Below are positions 1-8,903 of a stretch of 64,000 nucleotides of DNA, piece after piece; the first letter of the stretch is position 1, and the number at the start of each line of letters is the position of its first letter. The stretch is from Nodosilinea sp. LEGE 06152 (lineage in GTDB: Bacteria; Cyanobacteriota; Cyanobacteriia; Phormidesmidales; Phormidesmidaceae): NCBI RefSeq assembly GCF_015207525.1, contig NZ_JADEWR010000003.1, forward strand, positions 310,255 to 374,254, in the 5' to 3' direction. The notes under the pieces are model-generated. The model was not told the DNA's origin and ran no database searches. It saw only the letters and a list, made by a program, of their open reading frames with translations. The position numbers were made by a program, and so were the translations under genes.

Positions 1-62
1 TCCATCGCTTTGATTCTGAGGATGAGGTACGCATTTGGCTTGAGCAACGCTACTACCACTAA
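1..62 (+). CDS. 3' end of a small protein gene, cut by window edge
   Basis: Only the last 19 codons and a TAA at 60-62 are visible. The encoded tail (phenylalanine, acidic stretch, then VRIWLEQRYYH) closely resembles the C-terminus encoded at 141-449, which ends in a VRVWLEQQY segment. The two are therefore probably tandem paralogues of one short acidic family. I do not recognise a function, and nothing more can be said without the upstream sequence. Confidence 0.5.
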   Translation, partial: HRFDSEDEVRIWLEQRYYH

Positions 63-140
63 ATGAGCCCATCGGCTGATTTTCTAAGTGCAAGCTGCTG
101 CTGCCCTATCGAGTATTTCTACCGCAAACAGGAGTCTAAT

Positions 141-449
141 ATGTATGAATTTTCGCCTGATAGTCCTGATATTCATCGCGATTTGGAATGAATTGAGCCA
201 TCCCTAAGCAATAAGCAAAAATCACCGGTTGGAGCATTGTTTGGCTGGCTTTCACGCACCTCTAGAGAACTCTCTTTTGCGCTGTTTGGGGAAATGGAGC
301 CCCGAGTTTGGGAGTACGTTGATCGCACAGGTCAGAGCTGGTGGATGATTCAAGACTCCTTGGCCGACGAGCCGTTCCGATCACTCTCTATTAATGACGT
401 TCGCGTTTGGTTAGAGCAGCAATATTTGGCCAGTCCCGACGATGTTTAG
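141..449 (+). pseudogene. small protein gene interrupted by an in-frame TGA
   Basis: An ATG at 141 follows an AGGAG ribosome binding site at about 130-134. The frame reads 16 codons (MYEFSPDSPDIHRDLE) and meets TGA at 189-191. The same frame is then open to the TAG at 447-449. The downstream part can only start from a TTG at 237, which has a weak start context. The whole frame would give about 102 residues with a WWMIQDSL core and a C-terminus like that of the preceding gene. The simplest reading is a recent nonsense mutation, for example TGG to TGA. The alternative is a short leader peptide followed by a 70-aa protein. Function unknown. Confidence 0.6.
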
Positions 450-497
450 GCAGCTTTTTAGCTTGACCTGACGAAGACCCATTATCTCCAAACAGTT

Positions 498-1796
498 ATG
501 GACGCTTTTGATTTTCCCATCGCTAAGGCTCAGACAGAGCCAGCGGTAAGCCCTAAAAAACGACCGTGGCGATCGCGCCTTTGGCTCATCTTTGCCCTGC
601 TCTGGCTCACTGGCGGCGGCTTTGAACTGTGGCGCTGGCGGCACAAGCAGGAAGTGGTACCTGTAGCCCAGGCACAGCAGCCCCCCATGCCCGTGCAAAC
701 CTTGACAGTGGAGGCCGTGAGTCTAGCGGAAACGTCGGCGTTTGTGGCCAGTTTGCGATCGCACCAGTCCGTTCTCTTGCGGCCCCAGGTACAGGGGCAG
801 GTCGCGCAAATTCGGGTACAACCGGGCGATCGCGTCACCGCTGGCACGGTACTGATTGAGATCAATCCGCAGCAACAACAAGCCCTGGTGAGTGGAGCAA
901 CGGCCACCGCCGAGTCGGCCCAGTCCACCATTGCCAATGCGAGGGCTGGGTTGCAAGCCCTCGCAGCGCAGCGGGTGGCCAAGCTAACCGAGGTGCAGTA
1001 TGCCCAGCAGGAGTATGACCGCTTTGCCACCCTGGCTGAGGCCGGGGCGGTTTCTCGGCAAATGCGCGACCAGTACGCCCAGCAGCTCGAAGTGGCCCGC
1101 GCCCAGCTGAACGCGATGGATGAGCAGATCCGCGCCCAGCAAGCCACCATTGCCCAGGCCGAGCAATCTTGGCAGGCCGCACGAGCCCAAACGCAGGCTC
1201 AGGCATCCCAGCTAGCCTATTTTCAAATCACCGCACCGTTTACCGGGGTGGTGGGCGATATTCCCGTCAAGGTGGGCGAGGTGGTGAGTCCGGGCACAGC
1301 GCTGATCGGGCTGGCCAAGAACGACACCCTGGAGGTGAATTTCTCCGTTCCGGCGGAGCGGGCGTCGCTGCTGCAACCGGGTAGCCCCGTGGAACTGGTG
1401 GATGGACAGGGGCAAACCCTGGGCACCAGCCAGGTTGAGTTCGTTGCGCCCAATGCTGACCCTGCGACTCAACTCGTGCTGGTGAAGGCGCTGTTGCCCA
1501 ATGCTGAAGGCAAACTGCGGGCTGATCAATTTGTCCTGGCGAGGACTACCTGGAGCCAGCGCCAGGGCACCCAAGTGCCAACTAGTGCCGTGACCCATTT
1601 GGGTAGTGAGTCGTTTGTATTTGTGGCGGAGTCTGAACCAGAAGGCACGGTGGCGCGTCAGCGGTCGGTGCAGCTGGGAGAAATAGAAGATAACCAGTAC
1701 CAGGTGACCGAGGGGCTACAGCCCGGTGAAGTGGTGATCACCACGGGGGTGCTGATGCTGCGGGACGGTGTGCCCATCAGCCCTATTCAGAATTGA
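498..1796 (+). CDS. RND efflux periplasmic adaptor (HlyD/AcrA family)
   Basis: Membrane fusion protein linking an inner-membrane RND pump to an outer-membrane channel. After a basic cytosolic N-terminus there is one membrane segment at about residues 31-46 (LWLIFALLWLTGG). A lipoyl/barrel half follows (VLLRPQVQGQVAQIRVQPGDRV), then a long Gln/Ala-rich helical hairpin at about 115-245, the second barrel half (ITAPFTGVVGDIPVKVGEVV) and a C-terminal beta domain. The length of 432 aa is normal for the family. It lies 149 bp upstream of the pump gene in the same direction, so the two are probably co-transcribed. There is no lipobox; anchoring is by the N-terminal helix. No outer-membrane partner is adjacent. 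Confidence 0.93.
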   Translation: MDAFDFPIAKAQTEPAVSPKKRPWRSRLWLIFALLWLTGGGFELWRWRHKQEVVPVAQAQQPPMPVQTLTVEAVSLAETSAFVASLRSHQSVLLRPQVQGQVAQIRVQPGDRVTAGTVLIEINPQQQQALVSGATATAESAQSTIANARAGLQALAAQRVAKLTEVQYAQQEYDRFATLAEAGAVSRQMRDQYAQQLEVARAQLNAMDEQIRAQQATIAQAEQSWQAARAQTQAQASQLAYFQITAPFTGVVGDIPVKVGEVVSPGTALIGLAKNDTLEVNFSVPAERASLLQPGSPVELVDGQGQTLGTSQVEFVAPNADPATQLVLVKALLPNAEGKLRADQFVLARTTWSQRQGTQVPTSAVTHLGSESFVFVAESEPEGTVARQRSVQLGEIEDNQYQVTEGLQPGEVVITTGVLMLRDGVPISPIQN

Positions 1797-1945
1797 GATT
1801 TTCAGACGCTAACGGTGCGTTTCGGCCAGAGCAGAGCACTTTGGTGCTTCATTGGGTTGGCCTAAGGCCGGGGACACACCCTACGTAAATCCTTTTTCCA
1901 CCCAACCACTGAAGGCACGTTCCCACTACATCCAAAGGTGATCCT

Positions 1946-4900
1946 ATGTTTACGGATTTCTTTATCAAAAAGCCCGTCTTTGCCATTGTCTGTGCCCTGG
2001 TTACCCTGGTGGTGGGGTTGATCAGCCTGCCGCTGCTGCCCATCGAGCAGTATCCCGACATTAGCCCGGTGCAGATTACCGTCACCGCCAACGCCGTCGG
2101 AGCCAACGCCCAGGTGGTGGAAGAAACAGTGACCAACGTGCTGGAGCGCCAGATCAACGGCGTGGCCGGAATGCGCTACATCAGCTCCACCAGCAGCAAC
2201 GACGGCACCAGCACCATTGTGGTTACGTTTCGCCAGGGGTACGACATTGATGTTGCCGCCTCGGATGTGCAAAACCGGGTGTTGCAAGTAGAACCCCAAC
2301 TGCCGGAGGCGGTGCGCCAAACGGGGGTGCAGGTGTCGAAGCAATCCAGCTCTATTGTGCTAGCGATGGCGCTCTACAGCGAGGACGATCGCTACGACGA
2401 CACCTTCATCAGCAACTATGCCGACCTCTATGTGCTCGATGCGCTGCGACGGATTCCTGGCGTGGGCACCCTCGTTCCCTTTGGTGAGCGGCGCTATGCG
2501 ATGCGCATCTGGCTCGACCCCCATCGCTTAGCCAGCCGTCAACTCACTGCCCAGGATGTGATCACCGCTCTGCGCCAGCAGAATGTGCAGCTAGGGGTGG
2601 GCAGCATCGGTCAACCTCCTAATAATGATGAACAGCTCTACCAGATCGATCTGCAAACCCTGGGACGGTTGAGCAGCCCAGCGGAGTTTGAGGAGGTGGT
2701 GCTCAAGTCAGGGGCAGCGGGCGATCTGGTCAAGCTGAAGGATGTGGGGCGGGCAGAACTTGGGGCCGAGCGCTACAGCACCTTTGCCCGTTACAGCGGC
2801 CATCCGGCGGTGGGGTACCAAATTTTGCAAACCCCCGGCAGCAACTCTCTGGCCATTGCCAAGGTGGTGAAGGCGGAGATGGCGCGGCTGGCGGAACGCT
2901 TTCCCCCAGGGCTGATTTACGAGATTCCCTACGACTCGTCGCGGTTTGTGGAGGCGTCGTTTCGGGAGGTGATTATCACCCTGTTGCAGGCGGTGGTGTT
3001 GGTGGTGTTGGTGATCTTTGTGTTTCTGCAAGACTGGCGCACCACGATCATTCCAGCCATCACAATTCCCGTGTCGCTGGTGGGCACCTTCGCCTTTGTC
3101 AAAGTCTTTGGCTTTTCCCTCAACAGTCTGACGCTGTTTGGCCTGACCCTGGCGACGGGCATGGTGGTGGATGACGCCATCGTGATTGTGGAGGATATCA
3201 GCCGCCTGATTCAAAAGGAAGGGATGTCGCCCATGCAGGCGGCGATCGCCTCCATGCGGAACTTGGTGGGCGCGGTGATTGCCACCTCGCTGGTGCTGAT
3301 GGCGGTGTTTGTGCCCGTGGGCTTTTTCCCCGGTACGGCGGGGCAGCTCTACAAACAGTTTGCGCTCACTATTGCCTTTGCGATCGCCCTTTCCACCTTC
3401 AACGCCCTCACCCTTACCCCGGCACTCTCGGCGCTGCTGCTGCGGGCACAGCCTCGCCAAACCGGCGCTCTCGGCTGGATCTACCGCCGCATCAACGGCT
3501 TTTTGACCTGGCTAGAGCGCAGCTACCACTGGGGCCTGGGGTGGTTAATGGGATGGCAGAACCTCGTTCTGGTCGGTTTCGTGGGGCTGCTGGTGGCAAC
3601 GGGATGGCTCTACACCCAGGTACCCCAGGCGTTTTTGCCCGAAGAAGACCAGGGCTATTTCATCAGCATTTTGCAGGGGCCAGACGGCACCTCCCTCAAC
3701 TACACCGAGCAGGTGGTGGCCCAGGCCGAGCAGCGACTGCTGGCGGTGCCGGAACTGGAGGGTACCTTTGCGATGGGGGGTGTGGGTTTTAACGGCAACA
3801 CCCCCAACCGGGGCATCCTGTTTGCGCCGCTGAAAGCTTGGCAGGAGCGGCGGCAGCCTGAGCAGTCGGTGACGGGCATTATCAACCGGGTGCGGATGCC
3901 GCTGATGGGCATTCCCCAAGCTCCTGTGATTGCGGTGAACCCGCCCACCATTCCCAGCCTGGGCAGCGTCGGCGGCTTTGTCTTCCAGCTTCAAGATCGC
4001 GACAGCAGCACCTCGGATATCCATGCGCTGGATCAAATGAAGGGGGCAATTTTGGCGAAAGCGAGCCAGACTCCCGGTTTGCAGGGGGTGTTTAGCCTCT
4101 ACACGGCCAACGCGCCCCAGCTCCAGGTGGAGGTGAACCGCGATCGCGCCGAAGCCCTGCAAGTCCCCGTCGAAGACATCTTTAGCACGTTGCAAACCTA
4201 CCTCGGTTCCCGCTACGTCAACGACTTCAACGCCTTTGGCCGCACCTATCGGGTCTACGTGCAGGCCGACGATGCCTTTCGCGCCGACCCCGACAGCATT
4301 GGGCAACTGTATGTGCGATCGCGCCTGAACGAGATGATTCCCCTCAGCGCCCTGGTGACGGTGACGCGCACCACCGGCCCGCAGATTATCAACCACTACA
4401 ACCTGCATCGTTCCATCGAAATCAACGGCGCGGCGGCTCCGGGCACCAGCTCCGGGCAGGCCATGCAGGCGATGGCGACGCTGGCGCAGGAGGTACTGCC
4501 CCCCAACCTGGGCTTTGAGTGGTCGGGCATTTCCCTCGAAGAGCTGGAGTCGGGCGGCAAAGCGCCCATCATCTTTGGCCTGGGGATCTTCTTTGTGTTT
4601 CTGGTGCTGGCGGCGCAGTACAACAGCTTTGTCGATCCGCTGATCATTATGCTGGCGGTGCCTCTGGCGGTGCTGGGTGCTTTGGCCGCTCAATCCATGC
4701 GGGGGCTGTATAACGATGTGTATTGCCAGGTGGGGCTGGTGATGCTGATTGGTCTGGCCAGCAAAAACGCCATTCTCATTGTGGAATTCGCCAACCAGCT
4801 GCGCGACGAAGGGCTATCCCTCAGCAAAGCCGTTGTCCAAGCCTCCCAGGAACGTCTGCGCCCGATTTTGATGACCGCGATTTCGACCCTGCTGGGCATC

Positions 4901-5068
4901 TATCCGCTGATGGTCGCCACGGGGGCTGGGTCGGCCAGTCGGCAATCGTTGGGCACTGCCATCTTTGGCGGCATGTTGGTGGCGACGGTGCTGACGTTGT
5001 TTGTGGTGCCGGTGCTCTATGTTGCGATCGGTAATGTGCAGCAGCGTTTCATGAAGGCCTTTCGCTAG
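1946..5068 (+). CDS. RND multidrug efflux transporter, HAE1 (AcrB/MexF-like)
   Basis: Proton-driven inner-membrane pump of 1040 aa, full length. It shows the usual pattern of TM1 (FFIKKPVFAIVCALV), a large periplasmic loop, TM2-7, a second loop and TM8-12. The paired aspartates of the proton relay are present in TM4 (TGMVVDDAIVIVED, about residue 410), which marks the hydrophobe/amphiphile (HAE1) class and not the metal (HME) class. GxxPxxQYPDISP follows TM1 as in AcrB relatives. The adaptor lies directly upstream. The substrate cannot be read from sequence. It is probably unrelated to the copper genes except by position. Confidence 0.95.
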   Translation: MFTDFFIKKPVFAIVCALVTLVVGLISLPLLPIEQYPDISPVQITVTANAVGANAQVVEETVTNVLERQINGVAGMRYISSTSSNDGTSTIVVTFRQGYDIDVAASDVQNRVLQVEPQLPEAVRQTGVQVSKQSSSIVLAMALYSEDDRYDDTFISNYADLYVLDALRRIPGVGTLVPFGERRYAMRIWLDPHRLASRQLTAQDVITALRQQNVQLGVGSIGQPPNNDEQLYQIDLQTLGRLSSPAEFEEVVLKSGAAGDLVKLKDVGRAELGAERYSTFARYSGHPAVGYQILQTPGSNSLAIAKVVKAEMARLAERFPPGLIYEIPYDSSRFVEASFREVIITLLQAVVLVVLVIFVFLQDWRTTIIPAITIPVSLVGTFAFVKVFGFSLNSLTLFGLTLATGMVVDDAIVIVEDISRLIQKEGMSPMQAAIASMRNLVGAVIATSLVLMAVFVPVGFFPGTAGQLYKQFALTIAFAIALSTFNALTLTPALSALLLRAQPRQTGALGWIYRRINGFLTWLERSYHWGLGWLMGWQNLVLVGFVGLLVATGWLYTQVPQAFLPEEDQGYFISILQGPDGTSLNYTEQVVAQAEQRLLAVPELEGTFAMGGVGFNGNTPNRGILFAPLKAWQERRQPEQSVTGIINRVRMPLMGIPQAPVIAVNPPTIPSLGSVGGFVFQLQDRDSSTSDIHALDQMKGAILAKASQTPGLQGVFSLYTANAPQLQVEVNRDRAEALQVPVEDIFSTLQTYLGSRYVNDFNAFGRTYRVYVQADDAFRADPDSIGQLYVRSRLNEMIPLSALVTVTRTTGPQIINHYNLHRSIEINGAAAPGTSSGQAMQAMATLAQEVLPPNLGFEWSGISLEELESGGKAPIIFGLGIFFVFLVLAAQYNSFVDPLIIMLAVPLAVLGALAAQSMRGLYNDVYCQVGLVMLIGLASKNAILIVEFANQLRDEGLSLSKAVVQASQERLRPILMTAISTLLGIYPLMVATGAGSASRQSLGTAIFGGMLVATVLTLFVVPVLYVAIGNVQQRFMKAFR

Positions 5069-5296
5069 ACATGGAAAAACCAATGACTTGCAGAAAAAAT
5101 ACACTGCCAAAACATTCACTCTAAAAGATAGGCAATTGTCTATCAGAAAAAGTCTTTTTCAAGGCGTATTGAAGCTTAAGATTTTCTCTAACGGTGAAAT
5201 TGTGCAGCGGCGAGCAACCTCAAACCCTTACCGACAGCCTCTATGCCGTCCGCATTAACGCAGTGTTGGCCTGTACGCTGAATTCGTGAATCAGTA

Positions 5297-7042
5297 TCAG
5301 AAGTCTATACCGAGAAGGTTTCCGCCCTCATCGTCAGTTAACCTGAGCCTTATAAAAGAATCAAAATCAAATTCAGATGAGAACTCTGTTGACGGAACCA
5401 TATCTGAATTGAAGGTGCAGATATATTTGAACCCAAGCCGTTCTGATTCTCTGGCTGCCAATTCAAGGGCTAAAGCAACCTGCCGCTCATCGACACCATC
5501 AAAAATAGTACTATCGTGAATGAGAATGTGGGGTGATGGTTCTCGTTGCGCCCACAATTGAGCAAGCATCAAGTCGTAGCAAAAGATTTTCATTTTACCG
5601 ATTCCCTCACTACGATCTCTTTCAATTTCGACATTAAATTGAAATCCGCTTGAACCGACGTTTATTGCAAGTGTCCCTGGAGCATCATAGAGGGCCTGTG
5701 AATTTGAGTTGAATAGTGCAATGGCCCGCTCAGCCTGAGTGTATCTCTCGTCATAATCTCGGCGTGCTTTTTGCTGTAAAAGTTCTCTTTCTATCCGAAG
5801 AGAACTTTTTCCTTCTTCCACTTTTCTTAGTTCATCAATACGCTTATTTATGTCGTTAAGGTTAGAACGCGTTTCCAAATACAATTCTTGGAGTCTAGTG
5901 TATTCTTCCAAAGCACCATGAGTCTGTAAAATCTCAAGTCTTTCGGCTCGTTGCTCGGTTTTTCTTTGAATTAACTGATCTAGATCAGCAATAGTTCGCC
6001 TAAGACGCTGAATTTCCGTCAGCAGAAATTCCCGCCTATTTTCGATGATCTGATGATGAAAAGCTTCTACTTCCTCAAGACGACGAACAACCAAACCTGG
6101 AAGCTCAATGCCAGCACTCTCATATATTTTAAATAAGTCACTTTGATTTGGTTCGTTTTCCTGCTCAACGCTAGATTGATAAAATGTCAAAAGTTGACGA
6201 TTGAATATATTCTCATTTGTGATTTCATGTATCCCAGAAGTAAGAGAGTTAGCCTCTTTTTGAAGCTCATTATACTGGGGATGCACACGAAAATTGCTCA
6301 AATCTTCCTGGCGTCTTTGCAGTTGTTGCTCGATCCTGACTCGAGCAGCTTCCAGTTCTCCGAGTGAACCCAAGATTCCTATCGAAATGCCACCTTGACC
6401 AGACTTCTTCAACTTCTTAAGATTATCTAACAGTTTCCCCTCTTCTTTAATCTTCTGAAAATCGCTGGCATCTTCCCAAGCAAACCCTATCAAAAAAGTA
6501 TTAAGAACTTGTTTTTGCCATTCCGGTTGTTTTCTAAAGAATTCAAAAGGTGTGGAAAATGCATCTTTTCCCGGACGAATAAAGTAAGAAATCAGCCCAC
6601 GAAAATTAGGAGTAAACTGTCTTTCTTCATCGATTGGTAAGCCAAAAGTTAAATATCCAAGCAACTTTTTCCATTCTTCTAATCTATAGAACTTCTCACC
6701 TTCTTCTGTTCTTGGCTGAATCGCCCAATTGCTAGTATCACCCTGCAAATAAATTTTGGCAGGTTCATCAATACTTCTTTCAACGATAACGTTGCGCCCT
6801 GCCAAAGTTAAATTTAGACCAAAAGACCATCCTCTCAAGCTTGATACTCTTAGCCCTGTACCTTTTCGTGGACTCGAACCCAAACAAAAATGAATAATTT
6901 CAATAAGAGTTGATTTTCCTAAACCGTTACGCGAGTCTCTGGAACTAGAAGTATCTGTACGATCAGCCAATATCAAATTGAATCCACATGTGAATTCAAC
7001 TGGTTTAAAAGAATCTTTATTTGCAAAAACAGAATTAATCAT
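5297..7042 (-). CDS. ABC-3C-type ATPase with DUF2326-like C-terminus
   Basis: SMC/Rad50-like ABC ATPase of 581 aa. The N-terminal lobe has a P-loop variant (RNGLGKSTLIEIIHFCLG, about residues 38-55). The middle (about 180-450) is long coiled coil. The C-terminal lobe carries an SEGIGKMKIFCYDL segment and a Walker-B-like ILIHDSTIFDGVDERQ, both typical of DUF2326 proteins. In ABC-three-component conflict systems such an ATPase works with a small middle component and a protein with a variable N-terminus, as found here upstream. The start overlaps the preceding stop by 4 bp (ATGA), so translation is probably coupled. The gene is visibly more AT-rich than its neighbours and lacks GCGATCGC sites, which suggests transfer. 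Family assignment is good; the antiviral role is inferred. Confidence 0.85.
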   Translation of the reverse strand: MINSVFANKDSFKPVEFTCGFNLILADRTDTSSSRDSRNGLGKSTLIEIIHFCLGSSPRKGTGLRVSSLRGWSFGLNLTLAGRNVIVERSIDEPAKIYLQGDTSNWAIQPRTEEGEKFYRLEEWKKLLGYLTFGLPIDEERQFTPNFRGLISYFIRPGKDAFSTPFEFFRKQPEWQKQVLNTFLIGFAWEDASDFQKIKEEGKLLDNLKKLKKSGQGGISIGILGSLGELEAARVRIEQQLQRRQEDLSNFRVHPQYNELQKEANSLTSGIHEITNENIFNRQLLTFYQSSVEQENEPNQSDLFKIYESAGIELPGLVVRRLEEVEAFHHQIIENRREFLLTEIQRLRRTIADLDQLIQRKTEQRAERLEILQTHGALEEYTRLQELYLETRSNLNDINKRIDELRKVEEGKSSLRIERELLQQKARRDYDERYTQAERAIALFNSNSQALYDAPGTLAINVGSSGFQFNVEIERDRSEGIGKMKIFCYDLMLAQLWAQREPSPHILIHDSTIFDGVDERQVALALELAARESERLGFKYICTFNSDMVPSTEFSSEFDFDSFIRLRLTDDEGGNLLGIDF

Positions 7043-7266
7043 CGGTGACGTTTGTAAATCAAACCTTCCTCTAGTTCAATAGCCCCAATCATATAAAGCA
7101 GATCAAGCACTAAAATAAAGCGCTCAAACGTAGCAACTTCTGAAATTTTTGATAAATCGCTCCAAAGAGAAGTTACTGTTCGAGGTTGATTCAGATGCTC
7201 TATAAGAATAGCACCAACACCTAACAATGAGTTGCTGGTTGAAATGTACTTATCAGGTAATATCAT
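7039..7266 (-). CDS. ABC-3C middle component 6-like protein
   Basis: A 75-aa protein beginning MILPDKYISTSNSLLGVGA and containing TVTSLWSDLSKI and a C-terminal YMIGAIELEEGLIYKR. This layout matches the small winged-helix-like middle component (MC6 type) of ABC-three-component systems, where IELEEGLIY would form the wing. It overlaps both flanking genes by 4 bp, as expected for a translationally coupled complex subunit. Inferred role: bridge between the ATPase (5297-7042) and the effector-side protein (7263-7907). I rely on recalled family features, so a profile search should confirm the MC number. Confidence 0.75.
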   Translation of the reverse strand: MILPDKYISTSNSLLGVGAILIEHLNQPRTVTSLWSDLSKISEVATFERFILVLDLLYMIGAIELEEGLIYKRHR

Positions 7267-7907
7267 GGCTCAAAAACGTCGCAAGTTTCAAAGAAATAAC
7301 ATAAAACTGCTAAGCCTGCCAATTGACGTGAGGGATTCGGATTGTTCTGGTGTGAAAAATCATAAAGACGATTAAATAACTCATCTCCTCGAACGCCTTC
7401 GCTACGTAGCTTTTTATATTCATTGCTTAAAGCGGCTTTAAGCCTTTCTGGAACATCAGGAAAGTAGATTTTTGCATTTTTCTCGATAAAGTCACGCACC
7501 TCGCCTGCCTTGGCTAAGCCCATGCTTAAAGCAAATTTGATCTCGTGAGTCAAATCATTTTTAGACATTTTTTCTTCAGGATTAGTAGGCTTAAAAGTAC
7601 CTTGCTCATCTAAAGAATTTGGCTTCTGATTCAAAAGCGCTGTAATCACAAATGTAATATCATCATAAGCAATATTGGCCATTGCCAAAGCAGAACTTTT
7701 TTGAGTATGAGAGGCCGACTCAAGACTTTCTAAATCCAGTTGGCAGTTTTTCATTTCTTCTCTGAGTTCAGAAATTTGAGTTCTTAGTTTGCTTTTAGCT
7801 TGTGGATCACTCTCATCAATCAAGCTTTGCTCGCACTCGCCAAGAAGTTTTACAGTTTTTAGCAATCTTTCCTCAAGATTAGACTTCCTTTCCTCACGCC
7901 AGTCCAT
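7263..7907 (-). CDS. ABC-3C effector-side protein with coiled-coil N-terminus and ABC-3C CTD
   Basis: A 214-aa protein in two parts. Residues 1-65 form a charged helical hairpin (ECEQSLIDESDPQAKSKL, then ISELREEM). After a linker, residues about 115-214 (NDLTHEIKFALSMGLAKAGE, IYFPDVPERLKAAL, LAGLAVLCYFFETCDVF) resemble the C-terminal domains that join ABC-three-component systems to their ATPase. In known systems an enzymatic effector or adaptor occupies the N-terminus; here it is only an adaptor-like hairpin. The same hairpin occurs in the gene upstream, so the two proteins probably pair through it. The stop overlaps the start of the middle component. Confidence 0.7.
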   Translation of the reverse strand: MDWREERKSNLEERLLKTVKLLGECEQSLIDESDPQAKSKLRTQISELREEMKNCQLDLESLESASHTQKSSALAMANIAYDDITFVITALLNQKPNSLDEQGTFKPTNPEEKMSKNDLTHEIKFALSMGLAKAGEVRDFIEKNAKIYFPDVPERLKAALSNEYKKLRSEGVRGDELFNRLYDFSHQNNPNPSRQLAGLAVLCYFFETCDVFEP

Positions 7908-7912
7908 ACAAT

Positions 7913-8608
7913 CTAATTATCCCTAGTAAACTTCGACTTTAATCCTTTCCATGCTTCTTTAAGGTTGACTCCAGTTCCTAATCCTAATTCTCCTTCATAG
8001 GCGAGAATAAAAGGAATAATTGGAATTGAGACCTTCAATGCGTGCTTTACATCAATTTCTGGTGAATTAATTATTTCAGCAATAATTACATTTTCTTCCG
8101 GTAAATCTAGCTCTTTTTCCTGTGATGCTTTTATCATCTGCCTAGCCTCTTCCAGCATCAAGCATACGTTTTTTTCTGGGATGAGATCTTCATCTATGGC
8201 TTCTATAAATGCTTTTGCTTTTATAAGTTCAATTTGATCTAATTTTTGCGCAAGAGGAGAGAGAAAGCCCTGTTCTTTAGGGCTGAAATGAACCATTAAC
8301 GCCTGAAAAAGGTGCTCTTGGCTTTCTAAAAGAAGATCGATTTTGTCGTCAATTATCTGAAGCTGGCTTGAAAGAGATTGAGCTCGATCTGGGTACTCAC
8401 TTTCCAGTTGAACTTGCAGATCTGAAAATTCTTCCTCGTATTTTTCTTTCTGCTGTTTTAAGCTTTCAATACGGCGGCGGTACTTGCTTTTTCTGCCAGG
8501 ATCATCTTCGTCGAGTAGTTCTTTTTCATACTCATTTAGCAATTGTAAGACCTGGCTAATATTGCCTTCCAATTGCTTTAGTCTTAGAGCCAAAGTCGAG
8601 GAAATCAT
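7913..8608 (-). CDS. coiled-coil protein sharing its N-terminal hairpin with the next gene; likely partner or effector
   Basis: First gene of the four-gene cassette, 231 aa, 5 bp from the next start. Residues about 18-65 (LLNEYEKELLDEDDPGRK, then RRIESLKQQKEKYEEEF) match the N-terminus of the 214-aa protein downstream, including the E-x-DP-xxK core. A long helical region follows. The C-terminal part holds a hydrophobic IPIIPFILAYEGELGLG segment of the type I associate with cyanobacterial NACHT/TIR-type conflict proteins. No enzymatic motif is visible. It may be the toxic or membrane-acting component, recruited through hairpin pairing; this is inference. Codon and base use are AT-rich like the rest of the cassette. 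Confidence 0.6.
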   Translation of the reverse strand: MISSTLALRLKQLEGNISQVLQLLNEYEKELLDEDDPGRKSKYRRRIESLKQQKEKYEEEFSDLQVQLESEYPDRAQSLSSQLQIIDDKIDLLLESQEHLFQALMVHFSPKEQGFLSPLAQKLDQIELIKAKAFIEAIDEDLIPEKNVCLMLEEARQMIKASQEKELDLPEENVIIAEIINSPEIDVKHALKVSIPIIPFILAYEGELGLGTGVNLKEAWKGLKSKFTRDN

Positions 8609-8782
8609 AGATATTTATCTATAAGAAAAATAGCTTTAACCTTAGATTTGGGTCACTGAGTTGTTTATAGCACACCAAGCCAGTTGCGGCTCTCTACGTC
8701 AGTGGTCAATAAGGATATCGATAATTTCTCCACTGCTAAGGCAAAGTCACTAAGCGGGCTAACTATGCATTCAACTTCATAT

Positions 8783-8903
8783 CTGACAGATAACACCCCT
8801 GAACACCGCAGTTATCCGTCAGATGTGATGGTTAATTCTGGCGATGTAAGAGGTTATCCGTTAAAAACGCTGGATACATTCCCTCTGCCAGGCTTATCCG
8901 ACA
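8783..8903. repeat. four copies of a GTTATCYG-type repeat upstream of the ABC-3C cassette
   Basis: Within the 504-bp gap between the cassette and the oxidase gene there are four related 12-mers. CTGACAGATAAC at 8783-8794 is the inverse of GTTATCCGTCAG at 8811-8822. GTTATCCGTTAA (8853-8864) and GCTTATCCGACA (8892-8903) follow as looser copies. The first two form an inverted pair. Such clusters occur at recombinase or transposon ends. No transposase lies nearby, so their role is unknown. The rest of the gap holds only the promoter described next. Confidence 0.5.

Noticed and set aside
2708..4693. Long open frames antisense to the first RND pump (250 and 382 codons)
   Set aside because: The pump frame is unmistakable, and the antisense products are His/Gln/Arg-rich low-quality translations caused by GC-rich codon use.
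5069..5296. Small gene or transposase trace between the pump and the ATPase
   Set aside because: Only short frames without start signals. The one visible structure (GATAG...CTATC at about 5126-5143) is too small to interpret.
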